A stretch of 64,000 nt of DNA from Glandiceps talaboti. Lineage: Eukaryota > Hemichordata > Enteropneusta > Spengelidae. Below are positions 42,246 to 53,273 of this stretch, piece after piece. A program made the position numbers and the translations under genes. Under the pieces are notes generated by a model. It was given only the letters and a program-made list of their open reading frames with translations, did no database searches and was not told the origin of the DNA. The stretch lies in the NCBI RefSeq assembly GCF_964340395.1, contig NC_135564.1, forward strand, positions 8,985,361 to 9,049,360, given 5' to 3'. Each line of letters starts with the position of its first letter. Position 1 is the stretch's first letter.

Positions 42246-43939
42246 TGTTATCCTGATGATTCCTATCCTATAACATGTAGTTGAGTCATAAGTATTTACA
42301 TAGGATTCTTCTTTTCTTCTTTACCAATTTTTACAATAACTCTGCCAGACAACTTCAGCTGTTTTTTACACCTTAAGTTTAATCCCAGTGTGATTGCGGC
42401 CTTGAAAAATAAACGACTGCAAATAAGGATTATCTTAAAACTGCTCATAGCAACGGCTTCAAAAGTGAGTCTAGTCGTGGGCCAGACAAGTACATGTTGT
42501 ATGCATGATTGAGGGGTACACATAACAACCATGTTATTATGACCATGGAACCATAAGCTTTCAGCTAGCTAAGATAGACACCAGCTAAAAATGTGGATAG
42601 TAATATTGAATGGACATTGGTTTAGTTATACTATACTCACAGTAGGGAGGCGTTTCTGATGACTTCCATAATCTTGCAGTGTACACTTAGGGACTTCCAA
42701 TGTTTACACCATTTTGATTACAGGGTAATCATATATATATATGCCTTACAAAAGCACTAACTTAGTAACTATCACCAACTTGTGTAATAATACATGTACT
42801 ATGTGACGTCAAACAACAAAACTTTTAGTTTGTGTGTGTCATGGTGAGCTGAACGCTTAACTTCCATAGTAGTAGTAATGGCCATTGCAACAACTGAGTG
42901 TATAACTACACGTGCTTGTTGTACAGTGGCAGCATTGATTAGATTCAACTCTGTATTGTCAAGTGTGCTACATTGCCATTGTCACTATTTTTATAATTGG
43001 TCACTTCCTCCCCATTCTTAATTTTTAACCCACAATTATATTCAATTTTTTAACATTTAAAAAAGAAAACTGTTCTTGAATTTATGATATCAATGAGTGG
43101 TAAAATATTAGAATATTAGTGATAAAGCATTAGAAAGTCAAATGACATTAGTTGAGGACTGCCATCATATAGATATCAAATAAAATTTATGTTATCAAAG
43201 TAGTGTTATCAAGTATGTATGTCACGAACAGACACAACTGTAGCTGTAAACATGTATGGATGACGTACTGTATCGTCAATTAGGGTAAGTATGACGTGCA
43301 TGTTGGCTCCATAATCTGGATAGATATCCTATTGTTAAAGAATGTCATGACACTAGCAGCCCTGTAATCTGTATATGCTATTATTGTTATGAATGTCAGT
43401 AATGACGGCATGGATGTTCCTCATTGATAGTTTTCTTGCTTATCATGTAAAATAATCAGAAGACAATCTGCTTTTAAGTTGTAATGTCTTTTTTCTTGCG
43501 TATTTTGTAGGATTTTTGTCGTTTTCTGATTTGTATTTCACTGGTTATTTACATAGCTGTATAGTAATGATGAGATACAAGAGTGATTACAATCATTAAG
43601 TACTATCTATATATCTATATATCTATACCACTGTCTATTGTATATTATAAACTACTATCTATACATTGTATTCTACATGTCTATTTGTGAACTCACATAA
43701 TTATTCAGGAGAAATAGAATGGTCTATTCGATTGTGAAATAAATTTGAAATATTAAACTTTTACACTTTGTCATCCAATAATCACGTACTGTATGAAGGA
43801 CATAACTTAAGCTTGTGCTTCAGGAATATTCCTGACGGAAATTGGGTCAAGAAAATAATGCTCCTAGGGGTGACAGAGTTTAACAGAAGTCTTCCTCGAA
43901 GTGTACCATGAGTTCATCATTTTAAAATAGAAGTTAGTG
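42246..43939. other. no convincing gene
   Basis: A 78-codon minus frame (42296-42532) is unsupported. There is a short TATC/TATA tract near 43601-43630. This is one of the longest repeat-poor stretches here. Confidence 0.35.
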
Positions 43940-44420
43940 TAGTACTAATCAGTCTACTACTAATCAATGCAGTACTAATCAATGTAGTACTAATCAGTGT
44001 AGTACCAATCAGTCTACTACCAATCAGTGTAGTACTAATCAGTGTACTATTAATCAATGTAGTACCAATCAATGTAGTACCAATCAATGTAGTACCAGTC
44101 TACTACTAATCAATGTAGTACCAATCAATCAGTCCAGTACTAATGAGTACCAATCAATGTAGTACCAATCAGTCTACTACTAATCAATGTAGTACCAATC
44201 AATCAGTCCAGTACCAATCAGTCTAGTACCAATCAGCAGAGTACAATCAGTCTACTAACTAATCAATGTAGTACCTATCAATCAGTCCAGTACTACTGAG
44301 TACCAATCATTGTAGTACCAATCAGTGTAGTACCAATCAATGTGGTACCAATCAGTGTAGTACCAATCAGTGTAGTACCTATCAATGTAGTACTAATCAA
44401 TGTAGTACCCAACCAGTGTA
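43940..44420. repeat. 15-bp minisatellite
   Basis: About 30 units of GTAGTACCAATCAAT and variants (ACTAATCAGTGTAGT, CAGTCTACTACC). Many units contain CCAATCA. Confidence 0.95.
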
Positions 44421-44429
44421 CATCATCAT

Positions 44430-44466
44430 GTAGATTTTACCTGCTTACTGCCCTTAACAAAACCAC
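44430..44466 (-). mobile_element. family G core fragment
   Basis: GTAGATTTTACCTGCTTACT then GCCCTTAACAAAACC is the reversed family G core. It sits exactly between two minisatellites. Confidence 0.6.
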
Positions 44467-44725
44467 TGTTATCCTGTATTGTCCTACAAGTCTCAGAATA
44501 CATGTAGATTCTGTAACTTTCCTTGTATTGTCCCACAAGTGTCGGAATAGATGCCATAATGTATCCTGTATTGTCCCACAAGTGTCGGAATAGATGCCAC
44601 AATGTATCCTGTATTGTCCCACAAGTGTCGGAATAGATTCCATAATGTATCCTGTATTGTCCCACAAGTGTTGGAATAGATGCCATAATGTATCCTGTAT
44701 TGTTCCACAAGTCTTGGAATATATT
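44467..44725. repeat. 43-bp minisatellite
   Basis: About six units of TGTATTGTCCCACAAGTGTC, GGAATAGATGCCATAATGTA, TCC. Confidence 0.95.
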
Positions 44726-44929
44726 CCTCAACTTATCCAAGAATTGCCTACAAATCTCACCAGACAGCATTAATTGTGATAAGTTGTGTATTGTCAGTGA
44801 CTATGTCGTACAGAGTACGTAATCTATTAGGCTATCCAGTATTATCCCAGATTTCTTTGTGGTTCCATACTACTTTCTTGGGGACACTGACAGTGTGGAA
44901 GATATACATGTATGTCTATATGTATGATA
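44726..44929. other. no gene seen
   Basis: Spacer between two minisatellites; contains diverged CAGTATTATCCCAGA words like those of the next array. Confidence 0.35.
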
Positions 44930-45330
44930 ATGCAGGATAGAATAGATTCCATATTTTATCCTTTGTTATCCCGGAATGCTCTGTGGTATACTGTACTATT
45001 CTGTTGGCGACATCATGGAAAATCTGGATAATGCAGGAAAGAATAGATTCCATATTTTATCCTTTATTATCCCGGAATGCTCTGTGGTATACTGTGCTAT
45101 TCAGTTGGCGACATCGTGGAAAATCTGGATAATGCAGGAAAGAATAGATTCCGTATTTTATCCTTTATTATCCCAGAATGCTCTGTGGTATACTGTGCTA
45201 TTCAGTTGGCGACATCGTGGAAGATCTGATAATGCAGGAAAGAATACATGTAGATTCACTGTTTTATCCTTCATTATCCCAGAATGCTCTGTGATATACT
45301 GTACTACTCTATCGGTGACAGTTTAGAAAA
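44930..45330. repeat. 101-bp minisatellite, four copies
   Basis: Units begin ATGCAGGAAAGAATAGATTC and contain TTATCCCGGAATGCTCTGTG and TTGGCGACATCGTGGAAAAT. Starts at 44930, 45031, 45132 and 45232. Confidence 0.95.
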
Positions 45331-46050
45331 TCTGATGAAAAATCTCCATGATTAATAACAAAAATAGAGTTAAATATTCAAAGATGGAATAAAACAAAAA
45401 GATTCATGAATTTTAAGTTAAATTGGTATCGAAGAATAAATCATGGTGTGTTATTTTTTGGATAAAAGAAATGTTTTAACAGTGAAAAGGAAAGGACTAC
45501 AATACCAAAATAAATTATCGAGTATTTTATTATTGTTCTTTTTAATTGTTTTTGTTTTTTGAGGGGAGCTGTTGATAGATTTTTTTTTTATTTTTATTTT
45601 TTTTTTGGGGGGGGGGGGGTAGTGTTACAACTGTCTGTGAAAAATCCAGGAATGGTCATCATTTTGTCCTCAATTTCTTTCTTCAGACTTTTATTTGCAT
45701 CAATTTATACACAGATAAAAAAAACATGTCTTCATAGTTAAATACATGTACAGTATTGTAAACATTCAACAAAGGTCATTATCGTGGAAATTTGTATGGT
45801 TTGATTAAGGAAATTGTCTGTTTATTTTTGTCCTCATTTTTGACTGAAAATATTTATGCTCTGTATCTGTGTCAAGGTAACAAATTAACAAGAACAGTCA
45901 ATGCAGTATTTATATGTCAACAGCTGCACTATCTAGAACATTTAATTTTGTACTACTGGAATTGAAAATAACTTACTCGTAATATCGACACCTGAACAGT
46001 ATGGATACACATATTTTTGTAGCAGTATACATGATAAATCAAATCTATTC
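45331..46050. other. no gene seen; T-run and G-run
   Basis: A T-rich stretch at 45580-45606 is followed by 13 G (45607-45619). Confidence 0.4.
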
Positions 46051-46250
46051 AAATCGATTTTTGGGTCCACACCCAAAAAAATCAGCGCCCTCAATGGTGA
46101 TCATGATTTCAACCTGTTTCTGTACTGTTAATGGATAATATCGACCTCCAATTAACATGTACAATATTTATAATTACATGTATTGGTATTTTAACAAGTT
46201 TCACTGAATATATATTGTGGTTGTCTGATCAATGATACTCCAGTTATACC
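46051..46250 (+). mobile_element. family H repeat, copy 2
   Basis: ATCGATTTTTGGGTCCACAC / CCAAAAAAATCAGCGC hairpin, then AATTAACATGTACAATATTT and TGTGGTTGTCTGATCAATGA, TACTCCAGTTATACC. Confidence 0.7.
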
Positions 46251-47029
46251 AGTATAGTTTTAACGTGATGACAGATTTGAAAATCAAGCTTTACCTCAAA
46301 ATTTCAAATTGTCACTACACTACCTACGCTACAGATAATATTGGCCACTAACTAATACTAATAGATTCAATGTCATTATTTGTTTTAAATAATTGACCTA
46401 ATTTTCATTGAATATATTTTTGGTTATTTGATGGAAGAAAAAATATCCCAGTAATTGCAGCTCATGTACCTTTAAGGTATTTTTTTTCCAGTCATCAATA
46501 TTACATATCTATTAATAATATTTATACATTATTTCTATGATATTTATTATTCTAACACAAAGACACTCATATTTGAATGGTAATAAAGACATTTTGTGTG
46601 ATTTTTGAGAAAATTTAATTTCAGTGTTTCTTTTGTCATCCACACAGAATGTTAATTTTCTCTCTATGAAATATGTAGTGGAGTGATTTAATGTGTTTTA
46701 AGCAAACGTTTTTTCTATGTTTTGTGATAAATTATGCTAAGAGCCTATCTCATTCATGGGTAGGGGGTTCTTTTGCGCTTAATGAGGCTGTGTCAGGTGA
46801 TACACATCTACTCTGCACATTATTTGCATATAATTTACATATCTCATGAATGTAATATACGTATGATATACATTGAGGTTCAGTGTCCCAAATTGACCTT
46901 ATGAAGAGATGATATAATAAAAGCTGTGTTGATATAAAGTGATACCCCCTAACAGCTGACAGAAGACATTTATAAGCTACCGGTGTTCCTAACAACTGAG
47001 AGGTGTACTCGATATATACTCATTCTGTT
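46251..47029. other. no convincing gene
   Basis: A+T-rich. An 81-codon minus frame (46750-46995) is unsupported. Confidence 0.35.
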
Positions 47030-47150
47030 CAGTTTAGTTATGTGAACGAAAAAGCTGAGATGGCCGCCAGTGTTAGGCTGTGTGTGTGATTTACTCTCAT
47101 GTACACCAACCTGTCTGTACAGCACTACTACTCAAAGCTTTCTGTTCAGT
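47030..47150 (+). promoter_or_regulatory. possible TSS and 5' exon with a short upstream frame
   Basis: A TATATA element (47012-47017) precedes TCAGTTTAG. A strong-context GAGATGGCCGCC opens a nine-codon frame (47060-47089). GTTCAGT/GTGAGT at 47150 is a good donor. The set resembles a 5' UTR exon with an upstream reading frame. The TATA spacing is too short for a textbook promoter. Confidence 0.2.
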
Positions 47151-48360
47151 GTGAGTATACATGTATTCATTGATTTAGATTCACAGAGCTCACCTAATCT
47201 GTGGGCCGACATATAATAGGGTCGACTCTCTCTCTCTCTCTTTCTCTGTGTGTAGGACTTTGACCTTGGCTGTGGATAACATCATGTTTTAATGTAATGT
47301 ATTTTGATGGAGATTTCATCCATGTACAGTATAGATCTCCCATCACACAAATGTGAACAATGAGAGAGATACTCCGGCTGTGAGCTTTTTCTTTGACAGG
47401 TAAGGTTTCTCACCGACACGCACAGGAATCAGCTGATCTGCATCTATTCAAGTGCTCTGTGTGTAGGAGGAATGCATTATCACTGTCAACCATTAAATCA
47501 TCAAGCCCATTTCCTCTTTTCTCAGCTTCAAAAAATAAGTGAAAACATCACCTTTTTAACAATTTCTTGAATTTTTTTTTTAAAATACAGGTAATGAAAA
47601 CCTGAATGTTTATTTGATGATATTACATGCCGTAAAATTATGGTAAAATTTGTCGCAAATTCAAAATTGAAATTAACCTTTCACATTTTTTGTATTTTTA
47701 GTTGAATGACGTCGACACACAGCATTTGATGTATTCTTCATAACATCCTCAATGTAATTACTTACAAAAATAGACTTACATTGCCAAATCTTCCTATAAA
47801 TTTTAGTGACATCCTGATCAGTTTTGATTTCACTTTATGCCTGCATACCACATTAGATGAGAATTGTCTTATGCGACAGACTATTGATTGACATATTATA
47901 TGTATAAATAAATTTACGAAAAAGAAATGTCCTACATTTCTGGAACTAGGTTACAGGTAGCTATGACACCATTGACTTAAGTGCCTTATGAAAAAAAAAA
48001 ACGATCAAAGAACCCCTCTCCTAAGGTAAACAAACAAAAAGCAGAATGGAAACTGTCACCATAGTAACCTGCTTCATGTACATGAGTAGGGGTTATTCTT
48101 TCGAACTTTGACCTTTGCAAAGGGCATCTCTCATGATGATGTTTTGTCTCGTGTTACAGGGAATTTGAAGGATGATGGAGTTGCACATGTGTGTTCAAGG
48201 GAAATTGTATGAAGGACAGCCAAATTAAAATGTGTCTATTTGATTATGCATGTGTACAGCATTATTATGCCATTTCAGACTCTTGTGTTTAGATAATGTC
48301 AAATTTTGTAAGTTGGAATTTTTGGTTGTAAAATTGCATATTTTGGGTCCATTATTGCAA
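47151..48360. other. no firm gene; (CT)n, X-box, possible exon end
   Basis: (CT)n at 47224-47241; a TTTGACAG/GTAAGG donor-like site at 47400; an exact RFX X-box GTCACCATAGTAAC at 48055-48068. A 17-codon open block after GTGTTACAG (48160: NLKDDGVAHVCSREIV, stop) could be a terminal exon. Confidence 0.3.
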
Positions 48361-48570
48361 TACAACATGGTTGATGTTGCCTCTATACAAATGTACCACT
48401 CCATCTATTGTTTTCAGTACAACATGGTTTGATGTCACCTCTGTGTCACTCAGTTCATTGTTTTCAGTACAGTATGGTTTGGTGTCGCCTCGATTGTCAC
48501 TCCATCTGTTGTTTTCAGTACAACATGGCTTGATATAATGTCACACAGTTCATTGTTTTCAGTATAGACT
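48361..48570. repeat. four-copy tandem repeat, ~50-57 bp
   Basis: Units start ACAACATGGTTTGATGTC and end ATTGTTTTCAGT. The unit end resembles a splice acceptor (TTGTTTTCAG), here repeated four times. Confidence 0.88.
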
Positions 48571-48671
48571 CCTAACGAACGACATGTCGTCTTTATACTG
48601 CTATGGAAACAATATAGAAAGTAATTATGTACTTCTATATGTTTGTGCAAGTATGATACACATGCAAACTT

Positions 48672-48673
48672 AC

Positions 48674-48706
<33 letters not shown>

Positions 48707-48754
48707 CATACATACATACACACACATATACACGCACATACATACATACATACA

Positions 48755-48785
<31 letters not shown>
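48672..48785. repeat. (CATA)n microsatellite
   Basis: About 25 CATA units with CACA interruptions. Confidence 0.96.
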
Positions 48786-48786
<1 letters not shown>

Positions 48787-49407
48787 AACATACACATACA
48801 CATACACACATTGACATACACCATAACATAACAGTTGTGGTACTCAAAGGGATTTCAATGTAATTTTATTGGGCAAACAACTACACATCTGATTCAGTGT
48901 TTTTTTATAATGCATTATATTACACTGTATTACAGCTACTGAAAGTAAAAAAATTGTTTGTGATTTATAGTTTCTGAACAAGAATAATGACAAAATGAAC
49001 TTGTTTATCAAGTACAGTACATGCACAATGATGAAAGGCAAAGACCTGGTTTTAGTGTGAAATGAGAGAGATTTATGCCGTATAACATATGTAGGCCTGT
49101 GGAAGAACAATAATTATGTGAGCACACTATTATCGACAGGAAGTATGGATTATACGATGTAGATAGAATTCATGGGTCATTGGACAAGTAATGGAGGCTG
49201 CTGACTTACCAGTAGTTGCATCAACAACATTTCCACACATTTGTCATCACCAACAAATCATCCACACTCTTCCTTTCTCAAAGTTAGTTAGCTACACGTA
49301 GCAGTTTTAACCTTTTGTCATATTTATAAATTAATTGGGTAAAATTTTTTTTTTAAATTGTTCATGCAAATTGCCACGGCATTCCTTGGAATGTTTTGGT
49401 AAAGGCG
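48786..49407. other. no gene seen
   Basis: A+T-rich; an 88-codon minus frame (48844-49110) is unsupported. Confidence 0.35.
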
Positions 49408-49985
49408 ATGTTTATGAATGGCATGGTTTTCTTTGAAATCACATGGTAGTGATAATATTTATGCAAATTGGCATGGTTTTCTTTGAAATCACATGGTAGC
49501 AATAATATTTATGCAAATTGGCATGGTTTTCTTTGAAGTCACATGGTAGCAATAATATTTAATGCAAATTGGCATGGTTTTCTTTGAAATCACATGGTAG
49601 CAATAATATTTATGCAAATTGGCATGGTTTTCTTTGAAATCACATGGTAGCAATAATATTTATGCAAATTGGCATGGTTTTCTTTGAAATCACATGGTAG
49701 CAATAATATTTAATGCAAATTGGCATGGTTTTCTTTGAAATCACATGGTAGCAATAATATTTATGCAAATTGGCATGGTTTTCTTTGAAATCACATGGTA
49801 GTGATAATATTTAATGCAAATTGGCATGGTTTTCTTTGAAATCACATGGTAGCAATAATATTTATGCAAATTGGCATGGGTTTCTTTGAAATCACATGGT
49901 AGCAATAATATTTATGCAAATTGGCATGGTTTCTCTGAAATCACATGGTAGCAATAATATTTATGCAAATTGGCATGGGTTTCTT
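49408..49985. repeat. 50-bp minisatellite with an octamer motif in each unit
   Basis: About 11-12 units of GCATGGTTTTCTTTGAAATC, ACATGGTAGCAATAATATTT, ATGCAAATTG; some units have one extra A. ATGCAAAT, the POU/Oct octamer, recurs about every 50 bp. Decayed units continue to about 50130. Confidence 0.96.
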
Positions 49986-50411
49986 TAAAATTATTGTTTG
50001 GGTAAAGTCAATTTTTATTCAAATTATCATGGCTCTCCTTGAATTTTCTGGGTAAAGTCAATTTTTATGCAAATTATTACGGTTATCTTTGAATTCTGTG
50101 GGTTATGATGATGTGTATGCAAATTGTTAGCAAGAATCGCAAGAAGTATGGGCATAATTAACATACAGGATTTATGACAAGGTCTTCAAAGTATGCAGGC
50201 ATTCTGTTTAAAGTAGTATATCGTATGGAACTATTTTGGTAGGAGTCTGTTGAACTTAATTATCATTGTATGGAGGCAATATGTATTTGTGGTACATGTA
50301 TGTTGTACATAATTATAGAGAGATAGTTTTGTATTATGTCTCCATGACATAGCCAGAATCTTAAATGAAAAGTTGTACGTAATTATCCTGAGGGTATATT
50401 TAGATGTTGTT
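49986..50411. other. decayed minisatellite edge, no gene
   Basis: Further ATGCAAATT words at about 50067 and 50118, then ordinary A+T-rich DNA. Confidence 0.4.
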
Positions 50412-50738
50412 CCCCAATATTATTCAGCCAAGGAAAACTTGAGTGACCTAAGGGGTCCTTGTCACTACGAGTTGCTAGAAGAGTAGTGACAACCCTTAGG
50501 TCACGAGTAATTTCCAGCTGAATGAAGAAAAATATTGGAGAATAACATAATTATACCTGCGCCAGTAATATCAAAGAAAAATTGGGGAAAGTAAAGGTAA
50601 TTTTAAACGTCTGGACTCATATTTTGAACACAGCAGAACCAGTGCGTTCTTGTAATGTAGATAAACATTGTTGTAATATCGAACGGCCAGACTATATATT
50701 CCATATTTTTTGTTGAATCTGGCTCGCACATGGTATAA
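50412..50738 (+). mobile_element. family A hairpin-headed repeat, copy 4
   Basis: CCCCAATATTATTCAGCC, then TTGAGTGACCTAAGGGGTCC, inverted as ACAACCCTTAGGTCACGAGT, then GAATGAAGAAAAATATTGGA and the ~200-bp tail ending TTGAATCTGGCTCGCACATG. Confidence 0.82.
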
Positions 50739-50789
50739 TATTATGTTAGTCTATGTAGACACTCTGTAAGCACGATTGAAAGAACAGTA

Positions 50790-51580
50790 TGTTGTACACT
50801 ATGCCCTGGTAGCAGTATGTTGTACATAACTATATCTGCTCTGGTAGTAGTATGTTGTAATAACTATATCTGCTCTGGTAGCAGTATGTTGTACATAACT
50901 ATATCTTATCTGGTAGTAGTATGTTGCACATAACTACATGTATATCATCTCTGGTAGCAGTATGTTGTACATAACTATATCTGCTCTGGTAGCAGTATGT
51001 TTTACAGTTATCATATTATGTACTATGTTACTGTATGTACAGGTTCTTTGTAAACAGTATATTGTACATAACTCTGTGTTGGTAGCAGTATGTCGTACAT
51101 AACTATATCTTCTCTGGCAGCAGTATGTTTTACAGTTATTATATTATGTACTATGTTACTGTATGTACAGGTTCTTTGTAAGCAGTATATTGTACATAAC
51201 TCTGTGTTGGTAGCAGTATGTTGCACATAACTATATCTTCTCTGGTAGCAGTATGTTTTACACAGTTATCATATTATGTACTATGTTACTGTATGTAGGT
51301 ACTTTGTAAGCAGTATATTGTACATAACTCTGTGTTGGTAGCAGTATGTTGCACATAACTATATCTTCTCTGGTAGTATGTTTTACACAGTTATCATATT
51401 ATGTACTATGTTACTGTATGTAAGTACTTTGTAAGCAGTATATTGTACATAACTCTGTGTTGGTAGCAGTATGTTGCACATAACTATATCTTCTCTGGTA
51501 GTAGTATGTTTTACACAATTATCATATTATGTACTATGTTACTGTATGTAGGTACTTTGTAAGCAGGATGTTGTACATCT
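50790..51580. repeat. higher-order minisatellite, ~36-bp and ~126-bp periods
   Basis: Simple ~36-bp units (GGTAGCAGTATGTTGTACAT, AACTATATCTGCTCT) to about 51000 change into a ~126-bp composite unit ending in TTATGTACTATGTTACTGTA, with starts near 51046, 51176, 51302, 51428 and 51555. Confidence 0.93.
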
Positions 51581-51679
51581 TGATAACCGAAACCTATTAT
51601 TGAAATTTTACTTTAACTAGTATATAAGCTAATGAATCATGTCAATTTATGAGATAACTGTGTGTACAGACTTCCGGCA

Positions 51680-51868
51680 TCAGACACAAATAAAGCAATT
51701 GTTAACACACCATTCATCATATGTCCAGTTCACAACTTTTAGTGCTTCTGACTTCCACAGCTTGATATCCATCTGTATTTCCACAGTTGTTGACATTTCT
51801 GTGTTTACTTCTGAATTCATTCTTACAATGTCTTTCTTCATGTCAAACTTCACCTTTTTAAATAATTT
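51680..51868 (-). CDS. candidate exon, unrecognised product
   Basis: A minus-strand frame of 62 codons reads KLFKKVKFDMKKDIVRMNSE, VNTEMSTTVEIQMDIKLWKS, EALKVVNWTYDEW and then CVNNCFICV to a stop. A GAATG/GTGTGT donor just after DEW would remove the odd tail. Alternating charged and hydrophobic residues look like real protein, more so than the overlapping 94-codon plus frame. The acceptor side is poor. VNWTYDEW slightly recalls ligand-gated channel loops, but I do not claim homology. Confidence 0.35.
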   Translation of the reverse strand, partial: KLFKKVKFDMKKDIVRMNSEVNTEMSTTVEIQMDIKLWKSEALKVVNWTYDEWCVNNCFICV

Positions 51869-52488
51869 TCATTGTAGGCTCAAAATTTTTTTAAAAAGGA
51901 CTCCAGTTTCCAACATGTCTTAGCCCAGAGACTTGGTCATCTGGTGTGTTTTATCGAGCCGGTATGTCAAGCTAGTCTTTAGGGTAAACAAGTCTTGGGT
52001 ATGTAACTTAAGAAAATCAAGAAAAAATGTTTCGTTAAAGGGAAAGGATACCTTAAGATGTAGGAAAATGAGATAAAATATATTGCAATAATTGACTTTC
52101 ACTTTTGAGCTGGCTTGATCAGAACGTAGGCGGAACTAACCTGCAGGTCTTATATTATAAAAAGACAAGTAGTCACGTCGATAATAATATGTTTATGGAA
52201 ATTCTTTACCAAGGCCTGTATGTCACTTCCGTGTATGTTTCGATCGATGACAACTCTGTACTTATTGATAAGTAAAAGTGAATGAAACCATAGACAGTGG
52301 ACCCCTCTACTGTCTGTGATGAAACTGATATTTTTTCTTTATTTATTTTTATTTATTTTGTCATATTTATTTATTTTTATTATTATTTTTTTTCTTAAAC
52401 TGACTTTTCAAGCCTTTATTAATTAAACAAAGTGAATTCACAGGGCATCAAATTACTTAATAACTTATGAAGTTTTGTATCAAGAGAC
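51869..52488. other. no convincing gene
   Basis: T-rich block near 52325-52400. A minus frame at 51920-52102 is unsupported. Confidence 0.35.
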
Positions 52489-52660
52489 ACATCAATCAAT
52501 CAATCAATCAATCAATCAGAAAATTTATAGAGTGCCTGTATCCAGTACGAAATAGAGTTCAGAGACGCTGTACAATTAAATATTGAAAACTTTCGCAAAC
52601 AAGTATGTTTTAAGGTTCTTCCTGAAAAAGCGCGGCCACCAAAGGAATTAAGTCTGTGAT
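52489..52660 (+). repeat. (AATC)n-headed dispersed repeat
   Basis: Six AATC units, then AAAATTTATAGAGTGCCTGT, AGAGACGCTGTACAATTAAA and TTTTAAGGTTCTTCCTGAAA. Same general type as 15035-15110 and 28245-28475. Confidence 0.55.
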
Positions 52661-52718
52661 TCAAACAGTAAGTATTTGTCCATTCAAGTGTCTATAGTAC
52701 TTTAGAGCTAGCCACTTC

Positions 52719-52854
52719 GACCTTGACCTCAACTTTCAAGGTCAGATACTGAATTGCCCAATAACTTCAGAAGTTTTATACCACGAGACATGTTAGTGTA
52801 CACACGTACTATTCAGATATTGTCTCTTGACCTTGACCTTCATATTCAAGGTCA
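52719..52854. promoter_or_regulatory. cluster of nuclear-receptor half-sites
   Basis: GACCTTGACCTC (52719-52730) faces TCAAGGTCA (52736-52744). TTGACCTTGACCTT (52827-52840) faces TCAAGGTCA (52846-52854). TCAAGGTCA is the NR5A/ERR extended half-site. The duplicated layout may be part of a repeat also glimpsed at 22031. Confidence 0.35.
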
Positions 52855-53029
52855 AATTTAAATTTGTACAACAGCTTTGCCGTACAACAAACCAGTTTGG
52901 AGCTATGGCTTCTGTGAAGGCTTGTCTTCTGTTAATTTGAGAAGAGAAGAAATGGAAAGTCATGGTAAAAGTATTTTTAACAGGAATCCTACTTGCAGAA
53001 AAGGAACACTAATAGATAATAAGGAATTT

Positions 53030-53232
53030 CTGGTATAACATAATTATATACATGTATACAGTAAATACAATGTAATGAATAATTCCTGGCGAAATTTCCC
53101 CAGTAACATACATGCATATGTACAAACTACAATAAATTATGAATTTCTAGTGAAGTTATACAAATTTCCCATAATACATGTATATATGTAGTAAATAATG
53201 CATTTCTGGTGAAATATCCCATAACATGCTTG

Positions 53233-53273
<41 letters not shown>

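Noticed and set aside
51680-51868. Ligand-gated ion channel exon
   Set aside because: VNWTYDEW is only loosely similar to channel loops, and no cysteine-loop or other diagnostic residues are present.
51639-51923. 94-codon plus frame
   Set aside because: It is the antisense of a better minus-strand frame at 51680-51868, with serine/phenylalanine-rich shadow composition.
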